Position numbers and translations under genes: made by a program. A DNA stretch of 60,000 nucleotides from Liolophura sinensis (Eukaryota > Mollusca > Polyplacophora > Chitonida > Chitonidae), in NCBI RefSeq assembly GCF_032854445.1, contig NC_088303.1, positions 4,411,501-4,471,500 of the forward strand, in the 5' to 3' direction. This document shows positions 11,001-21,700 of this stretch, piece after piece. The number at the start of each line of letters is the position of its first letter. Position 1 is the first letter of the stretch. The notes under the pieces were generated by a model. That model did no database searches. It was not told where the DNA came from and saw only the letters and a list, made by a program, of their open reading frames with translations.

Positions 11001-14000
11001 ACAGGTCTGTTGGGTAAATACATGCCAATCACCATAACAGGACTAGTACAGGTCTGTTGGGTGAATACATGCCTGTCACCACCACTGGACTAGTACACAT
11101 CTGTTGGGTAAATACATGCCCATGACCATCACTGGACTAGTACAGGTCTGTTGGGTGAATACATGCCCATCACTATCACAGGACTAGTACAGGTCTGTTG
11201 GGTAAATACATGCCCATCACCATCACAGGACTAGTACAGGTCTGTTGGGTAAATACATGCCCATCACCATCACAGGACTAGTACAGGTCTGTTGGGTAAA
11301 TACATGCCCATCACCATCACAGGACTAGTACAGGTCTGTTGGGTGAATACATGCCTGTCACCATCACTGGGCTAGTACAGGTCTGTTGGGTAAATACATG
11401 CCTGTCACCATCACTGGACTAGTACAGGTCTGTTGGGTGAATACATGCCTGTCACAATCACAGGACTAGTACAGGTCTGTTGGGTAAATACATGTCCATC
11501 ACCATCACTGGACTAGTACAGGTCTGTTAGGTGAATACATGCCCATCACCATCACTGGATTAGTACAGGTGTGTTGGGTGAATACATGCCCATCACCATC
11601 ACTGGACTAGTACAGGTCTATTGGGTGAATACATGCCCGTCACCATCAATGGACTAGTACAGATTTGTTGGGTGAATACATGCCCGTCATCATTACTGGA
11701 CTGGTACAGGTGTGTTGGGTGAATACATGCCCATCACCATCACAGGACTACTACAGGTCTGTTGGGTGAATACATGCCTGTCACCATCACAGGACTAGTA
11801 CAAGCCTGTTGGGTAAATACATGCCCATCACCATCACAGGACTAGTACAGGTCTGTTGGGTGAATACATGCCTGTCACCATCACTGGACTAGTACAGGTC
11901 TGTTGGGTGAATACATGTCTGTCACCATCACAGGACTAGTACAGGTCTGTTGGGTAAATACATGCCCATCACCATCACTGGACTAGTACAGGTCTGTTGG
12001 GTGAATACATGCCTGTCACCATTACTGGACTAGTACAGGTCTGTTGGGTGAATACATGCCCATCACCATCACTGGACTAGTACAGGTCTATTGTGTGAAT
12101 ACATGCCCGTCACCATCAATGGACTAGTACAGATTTGTTGGGTGAATACATGCCCTTCATCATTACTGGACTGGTACAGGTCTGTTGGGTGAATACATGC
12201 CCATCACCATCACAGGACTAGTACAGGTCTGTTGGGTGAATACATGCCCATGACCATCACTGGACTAGTACAGGTCTATTGGGTGAATACATGCCCGTCA
12301 CCATCAATGGACTAGTACAGATTTGTTGGGTGAATACATGCCCGTCATCATTACTGGACTGGTACAGGTCTGTTGGGTGAATACATGCCCATCACCATCA
12401 CAGGACTTGTACAGGTCTTTTGGGTGAATACATGCCCGTCACCATCAATGGACTAGTACAGATTTGTTGGGTGAATACATGCCCGTCATCATTACTGGAC
12501 TGGTACAGGTCTGTTGGGTGAATACATGCCCATCACCATCACAGGACTAGTACAGGTCTGTTGGGTGAATACATGCCTGTCACCATCACAAGACTAGTAC
12601 AAGCCTGTTGGGTAAATACATGCCCATCACCATCACAGGACTAGTACAGGTCTGTTGGGTGAATACATGCCCATCACCATTACAGGACTAGTACAGGTCT
12701 GTTGGGTAAATACATGCGCATCACCATCACAGGACTAGTACAGGTCTGTTGGGTAAATACATGCCCATCACCATCACTGGACTGGTACAGGTCTGTTGGG
12801 TAAATACATGTCCGTCACCATCACTGGCCTAGTACAGGTCTGTTGGGTGAATACATGCCCATCACCATCACAGGAATAGTACAAGCCTGTTGGGTAAATA
12901 CATAACCATCACCATCACAGGACTAGTACAGGTCTGTTGGGTGAATACATGCCCATCACCATCACTGGACTAGTACAGGTCTGTTGGGTAAATACATGCC
13001 CATCACCATCACAGGACTAGTACAGGTCTGTTGGGTAAATACATGCCCATCACCATCACTGGACTGGTACAGGTCTGTTGGGTGAATACATGCCCATCAT
13101 TATCACTGGACTAGTACAGGTCTGTTGGGTAAATACATGCCAATCACCATCACTGGACTGGTACAGGTCTGTTGGGTAAATACATGCCCATGACCATCAC
13201 TGGACTAGTACAGGTCTGTTGGGTGAATGCATGCCCGTTACCATCACTGGACTAGTACAGGTCTATTGGGTGAATACATGCCCGTCACCATCAATGGACT
13301 AGTACAGATTTGTTGGGTGAATACATGCCCGTCATCATTACTGGACTGGTACAGGTGTGTTGGGTGAATACATGCCCATCACCATCACAGGACTACTACA
13401 GGTCTGTTGGGTGAATACATGCCCGTCATCATTACTGGACTGGTACAGGTCTGTTGGGTGAATACATGCCCATCACCATCACAGGACTAGTACAGGTCTG
13501 TTGGGTGAATACATGCCTGTCACCATCACAAGACTAGTACAAGCCTGTTGGGTAAATACATGCCCATCACCATCACAGGACTAGTACAGGTCTGTTGGGT
13601 GAATACATGCCCATCACCATTACAGGACTAGTACAGGTCTGTTGGGTAAATACATGCGCATCACCATCACAGGACTAGTACAGGTCTGTTGGGTAAATAC
13701 ATGCCCATCACCATCACTGGACTGGTACAGGTCTGTTGGGTAAATACATGTCCGTCACCATCACTGGCCTAGTACAGGTCTGTTGGGTGAATACATGCCC
13801 ATCACCATCACAGGAATAGTACAAGCCTGTTGGGTAAATACATAACCATCACCATCACAGGACTAGTACAGGTCTGTTGGGTGAATACATGCCCATCACC
13901 ATCACTGGACTAGTACAGGTCTGTTGGGTAAATACATGCCCATCACCATCACAGGACTAGTACAGGTCTGTTGGGTAAATACATGCCCATCACCATCACT

Positions 14001-15292
14001 GGACTGGTACAGGTCTGTTGGGTGAATACATGCCCATCATTATCACTGGACTAGTACAGGTCTGTTGGGTAAATACATGCCAATCACCATCACTGGACTG
14101 GTACAGGTCTGTTGGGTAAATACATGCCCATGACCATCACTGGACTAGTACAGGTCTGTTGGGTGAATGCATGCCCGTTACCATCACTGGACTAGTACAG
14201 ATCTGTTGGGTAAATACATGCCCATCACCATCACTGGACTAGTACAGGTCTGTTGGGTGAATACATGCCCGTTACCATTACAGGACTAGTACAGATCTGT
14301 TGGGTAAATACATGCCCATCACAATCACAGTACTATTTACAGATCTGTTGGGTGAATACATGCCCATGACCATCACTGGGCTAGTACACGTCTGTTGGGT
14401 GAATGCATGCCTGTTACCACCACTGGACTAGTACAGGTCTGTTGGGTAAATACATGCCCATGACCATCACAGGACTAGTACAGATCTATTGGGTAAATAC
14501 ATGCCCATCACCATCACTGGACTAGTACAGGTCTGTTGGGTAAATACATGCCCATCACCATCACTGGACTAGTACAGGTCTGTTGGGTGAATACATGCCC
14601 ATTACCATTACTGGACTAGTACAGGTCTGTTGGGTGAATACATGCCCATCACCGTCACTAGACTAGTACTGGTGAGTTCGGTGAATACATGCCTGTCACC
14701 GTCACTGGACTTGTGCAGATCTGTTAGGTGAATACGTGCCCGTTACTATCACTGGGCTGGTACAGGTCTGTTGGGTGAATACATGCACGTCACCATCACT
14801 GGACTAGGACTTATCTGTTAGGTGAATACATGCCCATCACTTTCACTGGACTAGTACTAATCTGTTGGGTGAATACATGCCCGTCACCATCACTGGACTT
14901 GTACAGATCTGTTAGATGAATACGTACCCGTCACTATCACTGGACTGGTACAAGGTCTGTCAGGTGAATACATGGCCGTCATATTATTGGACTAGTGTAG
15001 ATTTGTTTGGTGAACACAAGCGTATCACCATTACTGGAACAGTGCAGATCTGTTGGTTGAATACATGCCCGTCACCATCAGTGGACTAGTACAAATTTCT
15101 TGGGGGAATACATGTCTGTCACCGTCACTGGACTTGTGCAGGTCTGTTGGGTGAATACATGCCAGTTACCATTACTGGATTTGTACAGGTCTGTTGGGTG
15201 AATACATGTCCGTCACTAGCAGTGAACTCGTACAGATCTGCTGTATGAATACAAGCATAACACCCATCGCTGGACTAGTACAGATCTGTTAA
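8028..15292. repeat. 47-bp minisatellite, about 154 units
   Basis: Units contain ggactagtacaggtctgttg, then ggtgaatacatgcccatcac or the ggtaaatac flavour, then catcac(a/t). A minority are 45 bp because they lack two bases (ctagtcagg instead of ctagtacagg). Sequence drifts along the array: the left third uses more atgcatgcc and cagatctg, the centre more cctgtcacc, and the last 700 bp is much more diverged. Long blocks recur, including one at exactly 940 bp. No long open frame persists. Confidence 0.97.
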
Positions 15293-15299
15293 TTTTAAG

Positions 15300-17125
15300 T
15301 TACTATAGCGCAGAATTCAGACAGAAAATGCGTTCATTGTTATTGTACTTAAGTGCAGAATTCAGCCCGAAAATGCGTTTATCGTTATTGTACTTTAGGG
15401 GAAAATTTAGACAGAAAAGGCGTTCATTGTTATTGGACTAAAGTGCAAATTCAGACAGAAAGGCATTCACTGTTATTGTACTTTAGTGCAGAATTCAGAG
15501 AGAAACGCTGTTCATTGTTATTGTACTAAAGTGCAAAATTCAGACAGAAAGGCGTTCATTGTTATTGTGCTAAAGTGCAGAATTCAGACAGAAAAGACGT
15601 TCATTGTTATTGTACAAAAGTGCAAAATTCAGACAGAAGAACATTCACTGTTATTGTACTAAAGTGCAGAATTCAGACATAAAAGGCGTTCATTGTTATT
15701 GAACTAAAGGGCCAAATTCAGATAGAAAATGCGTTCATTGTTATTGTACTAAAGTGCAGAATTCAGACAGAAAATGCGTTCATTGTTATTGTTCTTTAGT
15801 GCAAAATTCAGACAGAAGGACATTCACTGTTGTTGTACTAAAGTGCAGAATTCAGACAGAATAGGCGTTCATTGTTATTGTACTTTAGTGCAGAATTCAG
15901 ACAGAAAAGGCATTCACTGTTATTGTACCCAAGTGCAGAATTCAGACAGAAAAGGCGTTTATCGTTATTGTAATTTAGGGGAAAATTCAGACAGAAAAGG
16001 CGTTTATCGTTATTGTAATTTAGGGGAAAATTCAGGCAGAAAAGGCGTTTATCGTTATTGTAATTTAGGGGAAAATTCAGGCAGAAAAGGCGTTCATTGT
16101 TATTGTACTTTAGTGCAGAATTCAGACAGAAAATGCCTTCATTGTTATTGTACAAAAGTGTAGAATTCAGACAGAAAAGGCGTTCACTGTTATTGTACTT
16201 TAGTTCAAAATTCAGACAGAAGGACATTCACTGTAATTATACTAAAGTGCAGAATTCAGACAGAAAATGCGTTGATTGTTATTGTACTTTAGTGCAGAAT
16301 TCAGACAGAAAAGACATTCATTCTTATTGTACTTTAGTGCAGAATTCAGACAGAAAAGACGTTCATTCTTATTGTACTTTAGTGCAGAATTCAGACAGAA
16401 AATGCGTTCATTGTTATTGTACTAAAGTGCAGAATTCAGACATAAAAGGCGTTTATTGTTATTGTACTATAGTGCAGCGTGCAGACAGAAAATGTCGTTC
16501 GTTGTTTATGTACTATAGTGCAGAATTCAGAGAGAAAAGGCGTTCGCTGTTTATTTACTATGATGAATTCAGACAGAAATCAGCCACCAGTTATTGTACT
16601 ACAGTGCAGTGTGCAGAAATGGTGTTCGCTGTTATTGTACTATAATATAGAATGCAGAGAGAAAAGGTGTTTGTGAGTGAGTGAGTGGTTGGGGTTTAAC
16701 GTCGTACTCAACAATTTTTCAGTCATATGACGACGAAGGAATCCATAGAGTGTATGTAATGTGCCTCCTTGCAGGGCGCATTTCCACCGCTCTTTTATCT
16801 AGTGCTGCTTCACTGAGACGACTTACCGAGGTTAAGTAAGCGGCCCCGCCCGAGCCATTACACTGATACGGGTCAACCAGTCGTTGCACTATCCCCTTCA
16901 TGCTGATCGCCAAGCGAAGGAGTAACAACTTCCTCTTTTTAAAGTCTTAGGTGTGACTCGATCAAGGATTGATCCTGGATCTACCGGTCCCGAAGAAAGG
17001 TGTTCGTTGTTTGTGTACTATAGTGCAGAATGCAGACAGAAATGGTGTTCGTTGGTGTTCTGCAGCATGCAAACCGAAAAGGTGTTCGTTGTATAATTTT
17101 ACTGTCTTGCAGAAAAGGTGTCCAT
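15300..17125. repeat. 45-bp minisatellite, about 30 units, interrupted by a SINE
   Basis: Units contain gttcattgttattgtacttt and then agtgcagaattcagacagaa, running from about 15300 to 16675. They resume after an inserted SINE-B, in diverged form, from about 16991 to 17125. It begins within about 10 bp of the end of the 47-bp array. Since 45 is a multiple of 3, all reading frames without a stop stay open through the array, so open frames of 129 and 182 codons on + and 129 on - are by-products rather than genes. Confidence 0.95.
16676..16990 (-). mobile_element. SINE-B copy inserted in the 45-bp array
   Basis: On the plus strand it begins with the reverse-complemented simple tail (gagtgagtgagtgg) and ggggtttaacgtcgtactca, and runs back to a tRNA-like head near 16990. 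It matches the + strand copy at 50494-50834. The array motif on the left (aaaggtgtttgt) and right (aaaggtgttcgt) of the insert forms a probable 12-bp target-site duplication with one mismatch, though tandem repeats could give this by chance. Confidence 0.85.
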
Positions 17126-17711
17126 GGTTGGAGCAATACCACTACGGAGCTCCCAGTATTCTGTAACTACCGAGTTCGCGTTTATGTGCTTAGAAGAACA
17201 TTTTTTCTCCTCATGCCTTTAATATTTTTCAAAGGTTCGAGTGTTACCCCTTGTCTATGTATGTTTTATACTCCCCTTTCCCCTTAAACGTACTTAAGTG
17301 ATAAAGTGGAGCATGTAAACAGAATAGGAAAAATGAAAACAAAATTTTGCACATGTACATGTTTTTCACATTATAATTTTGATTATCTGTTTTATTTTAG
17401 GTACGGTTTACTATCCCGTCACCAACGTAGTTGGAGGGGGGGAAAGCATAGGCCTATTTCGCTTGTGTTTGGAAGGGGGAAAAGCATAGGCCTATTTCGC
17501 TTGTGCGCGGTTAAGAAATCTCCTCTCTGAATTATTATCAAATTATTAACACATTGCTTTTGCAAGAAGGGGAACATAAGTGCACTAAATCTGAAATATG
17601 TCAGTTACCATAAAGGGGACTTTAATTAAAATTTTGTGACACTATGTGATTTGTCATATCAAAATGGGTACTTTGCAAATTCAACTGATTCAACACAGAG
17701 CTAATCCATTT
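17126..17711. other. Spacer with a 38-bp direct dimer
   Basis: Mostly featureless AT-rich sequence. A 38-bp duplication (aaagcataggcctatttcgc at 17443 and 17481) lies at about 17435-17510. Confidence 0.6.
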
Positions 17712-17811
17712 CAGCTCTGCCCGGTTTCCTCCCACCATGATTCTGGCCGCCGTCGTATAAGTGAAATGTTCTTGAGTACGGCGTAAAACACCAATCAAAT
17801 AAATAAATAAT
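17712..17811 (+). mobile_element. SINE-A 3' fragment
   Basis: Matches the last 100 bp of SINE-A: agctctgcccggtttcctcc, ttcttgagtacggcgtaaaa, then an aaataaataaataa tail. Truncated at the 5' end. Confidence 0.85.
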
Positions 17812-17885
17812 CCAGTTCAGTAACGTTTTGTGCTTTCACTTTGATGTAGATGTCTCCCCTGACCCAACACGTGAATGGGAGATAG

Positions 17886-17953
17886 TTGTTTATTTATTTA
17901 GTTATTTATTTATTTATGTCCTTTGAGTTTTGCGCCGTACTCAAGAACAATTC
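17886..17953 (-). mobile_element. SINE-A tail fragment
   Basis: Plus strand reads (TTTA)n followed by gccgtactcaagaacaattc, the reverse complement of the SINE-A 3' end. It faces the copy at 17712-17811 tail to tail and abuts the 28-bp array. Confidence 0.75.
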
Positions 17954-17954
17954 T

Positions 17955-18128
17955 AATGGTCATCATGAACAAGAACGTTGCAGATGGCCGTAATGAACAA
18001 GAATATTGCTGATGGCCGTGATGAACAAGAACAATGCTGATGGCCGTGATGAACAAGAATATTGCTGATGGCCGTGATGAACAACAACAATGCAGATGGC
18101 CGTGATGAACAAGAATATTGTTGATGGC
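17955..18128. repeat. 28-bp tandem array, about 6 units
   Basis: Units contain gatggccgtgatgaacaaga, spaced 28 bp apart at 17983, 18011, 18039, 18067 and 18095, with a diverged first unit and a partial last unit. It starts directly at the edge of a SINE-A remnant. Confidence 0.92.
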
Positions 18129-18710
18129 GTGTGTAAATTACATTTACGTAGCAAACGTAGAGATTTATTGAGTGTCCAGACTAAAATTTGAAAGTCTTTG
18201 GTGCGGATTTATACCGATTATGCCTTTTTGACGTATGTCAACACAAACGACATAGAATCACAACGAGACTGTTTCATGAAGTCTATTTAGCGTGAAGTTA
18301 CTCTTCGCAAAGTGCACTTTATGTCTCAACAGCATACGTTGTCATGGCAGTTAAGGGCAGACTTAGGTAAGTGATCCTCATATGATGGCTTTCCTGTGCA
18401 TATTTGCATAAACATTACTATAGATCACCATTTTTGAAATGAATACAGACGAAAAAAAAAACACCTCTTCAAATGGCGGTGAATTTTGTAGACACTCTAA
18501 TTACATGTTCCATTAATGTACCAAAATTGCATCGAGGCAAACATCTGGTTGGGAGGTAGGCCTAATCTTGAAACTGAAGATAAAGGTTATCCAAGAAAGT
18601 TTGTGAGATGCTTTTAATGTTTGGGTACAAAATACATTTACTGTCCTTAAGAAGATAATATAAATTTGATTTTGTTTACTTTTCAGAAATGTGCATTTAA
18701 TGACAACAAA
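18129..18710. other. Unique spacer before the 60-bp array
   Basis: AT-rich sequence. I see no gene, RNA or element signature. Confidence 0.5.
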
Positions 18711-21700
18711 GAATACTCAGACAAGCGTTAGGCTTATCAACATGTAAAGTCGTTTGGGTGAGCCTTAAAGGACACTCAGACAAGCGTTAGGCTTATCAGC
18801 AGATAAACTCGTTTGGGTGAGCCTTAAAGAACACTCAGACAAGCGTTAGGATTATCAACAGGTAAAGTCGTTTGGGTCAACCTTAAAAGAACACCCAGAC
18901 CAGCGTTAGGCTTATCAACAGGAAAAGTCGTTTGGGTGAGCCTTAAAAGAACACCCAGACAAGCGTTAGGCTTATCAACAGGTAAAGTCGTTTGGGTGAG
19001 CCTTAAGAGAACACTCAGACAAGCGTTAGGCTTATCAACAGGTAAAGTCGTTTGAATCAGCCTTAAAAGAACACTCAGACAAGCGTTAGGCTTATCAACA
19101 GGAAAAGTCGTTTGGGTGAGCCTTAAAAGAGCACTCAGACCAGCGTTAGGCTTATCAACAGGTAAAGTCGTTTGGGTGAGCCTTAAAAGAACACTCAGAC
19201 CAGCGTTAGGCTTATCAACAGGAAAAGTCGTTTGGGTGAGCCTTAAAAGAACACTCAGACAAGCGTTAGGCTTATCAACAGGTAAAGTCGTTTGGGTGAG
19301 CCTTAAGAGAACACTCAGACAAGGGTTAGGCTTATCAACAGGTAAAGTCGTTTGGATCAGCCTTAAAAGAACACTCAGACAAGCGTTAGGCTTATCAACA
19401 GGAAAAGTCGTTTGGGTGAGCCTTAAAAGAACACTCAGACCAGCGTTAGGCTTATCAACAGGTAAAGTCGTTTGGGTGAGCCTTAAAAGAACACTCAGAC
19501 AAGCGTTAGGCTTATCAACAGGAAAAGTCGTTTGGGTGAGCCTTAAAAGAACACTGAGACAAGCGTTAGGATTATCAACAGGTAAAGTCGTTTGGGTCAG
19601 CCTTAAAAGAACACTCAGACAAGCGTTAGGATTATCAACAGGTAAAGCCGTTTGGGTCAGCCTTAAAAGAACACTCAGACAAGCGTTAGGCTTATCAACA
19701 GGAAAAGTCGTTTGGGTGAGCCTTAAAAGAGCACTCAGACCAGCGTTAGGCTTATCAACAGGTAAAGTCGTTTGGGTCAGCCTTAAAAGAACACTCAGAC
19801 CAGCGTTAGGCTTATCAACAGGTAAAGTCGTTTGGGTGAGCCTTAAAAGAACACTCAGACAAGCGTTAGGCTTATCAACAGGTAAAGTCGTTTGGGTGAG
19901 CCTTAAGAGAACACTCAGACAAGCGTTAGGCTTATCAACAGGTAAAGTCGTTTGGATCAGCCTTAAAAGAACACTCAGACAAGCGTTAGGCTTATCAACA
20001 GGAAAAGTCGTTTGGGTGAGCCTTAAAAGAACACTCAGACCAGCGTTAGGCTTATCAACAGGTAAAGTCGTTTGGGTCAGCCTTAAAAGAACACTCAGAC
20101 AAGCGTTAGGCTTATCAACAGGTAAAGTCGTTTGGGTGAGCCTTAAAAGAACACTCAGACAAGCGTTAGGATTATCAACAGGTAAAGTCGTTTGGGTCAG
20201 CCTTAAAAGAACACTCAGACAAGCGTTAGGATTATCAACAGGTAAAGGCGTTTGGGTGAGCCTTAAAAGAACACTCAGACAAGCGTTAGGCTTATCAACA
20301 GGAAAAGTCGTTTGGGTCAGTCTTAAAGACCACTAAGACAAGCGTTAGGCTTATCAACAGGAAAAGTCGTTTGGGTGAGCCTTAAAGGACACTCAGACAA
20401 GCGTTAGGCTTATCAACAGGAAAAGTCGTGTGGGTCAGCCTTAAAGGACACTCAGACAAGCGTTAGGCTTATCAACAGGTAAAGTCGTTTGGGTCAGCCT
20501 TAAAGACCACTCAGACAAGCGTTAGGCTTATCAACAGGAAAAGTCGTTTGGGTCAGCCTTAAAGACCACTCAGACAAGCGTTAGGCTTATCAACAGGTAA
20601 AGTCGTTTGGGTGAGCCTTAAAGTCCACTGAGACAAGCGTTAGGCTTATCAACAGGTAAAGTCGTTTGGGTGAGCCTTAAAAGAACACTGAGACAAGCGT
20701 TAGGCTTATCAACAGGTAAAGTCGTTTGGGTCAGCCTTAAAAGAACACTCAGACAAGCGTTAGGATTATCAACAGGTAAAGCCGTTTGGGTCAGCCTTAA
20801 AAGAACACTCAGACAAGCGTTAGGCTTATCAACAGGAAAAGTCGTTTGGGTCAGTCTTAAAGACCACTCAGACAAGCGTTAGGCTTATCAACAGGAAAAG
20901 TCGTTTGGGTGAGCCTTAAAGGACACTCAGACAAACGTTAGGCTTATCAACAGGAAAAGTCGTGTGGGTCAGCCTTAAAGGACACTCAGACAAGCGTTAG
21001 GCTTATCAACAGGAAAAGTCGTTTGGGTGAGCCTTAAAGACCACTCAGACAAGCGTTAGGCTTATCAGCAGATAAAGTCGTTTGGGTGAGCCTTAAAGGA
21101 CACTCAGACAAGCGTTAGGCTTATCAACAGGAAAAGTCGCTTGGGTCAGCCTTAAAGACCACTCAGACAAGCGTTAGGCTTATCAACAGGAAAAGTCGTT
21201 TGGGTCAGCCTTAAAGAACACTCAGACAAGCGTTAGGCTTATCAACAGGTAAAGTCGTTTGGGTGAGCCTTAAAAGAACACTCAGACAAGCGTTAGGCTT
21301 ATCAACAGGAAAAGTTGTTTGGGTGAGCCTTAAAGACCACTCAGACAAGCGTTAGGCTTATCAACAGGAAAAGTCGTTTGGGTCAGTCTTAAAGACCACT
21401 CAGACAAGCGTTAGGCTTATCAGCAGGAAAAGTCGTTTTGGTCAGCCTTAAAGACCACTCAGACAAGCGTTAGGCTTATCAGCAGGAAAAGTCGTTTGGG
21501 TCAGCCTTAAAGACCACTCAGACAAGCGTTAGGCTTATCAACAGGAAAAGTCGTTTGGGTGAGCCTTAAAAGAACACTCAGACCAGCGTTAGGCTTATCA
21601 ACAGGTAAAGTCGTTTGGGTGAGCCTTAAAAAAACACTCACACCAGCGTTAGGCTTATCAACAGGTAAAGTCGTTTGGGTCAGCCTTAAAAGAACACTCA

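Noticed and set aside
8028-15292. CRISPR-like reading of regularly spaced repeats
   Set aside because: Units are contiguous with no unique spacers, and the DNA is clearly eukaryotic.
15838-16227. 129-codon minus-strand open frame over the 45-bp array
   Set aside because: Explained fully by a 45-bp repeat without stops in that frame.
19116-20336. 406-codon open frame as a real repeat-protein gene
   Set aside because: An upstream in-frame TGA arises from the unit itself, 59-bp units destroy the frame elsewhere, and no splice or start context is evident. Kept only as a finding.
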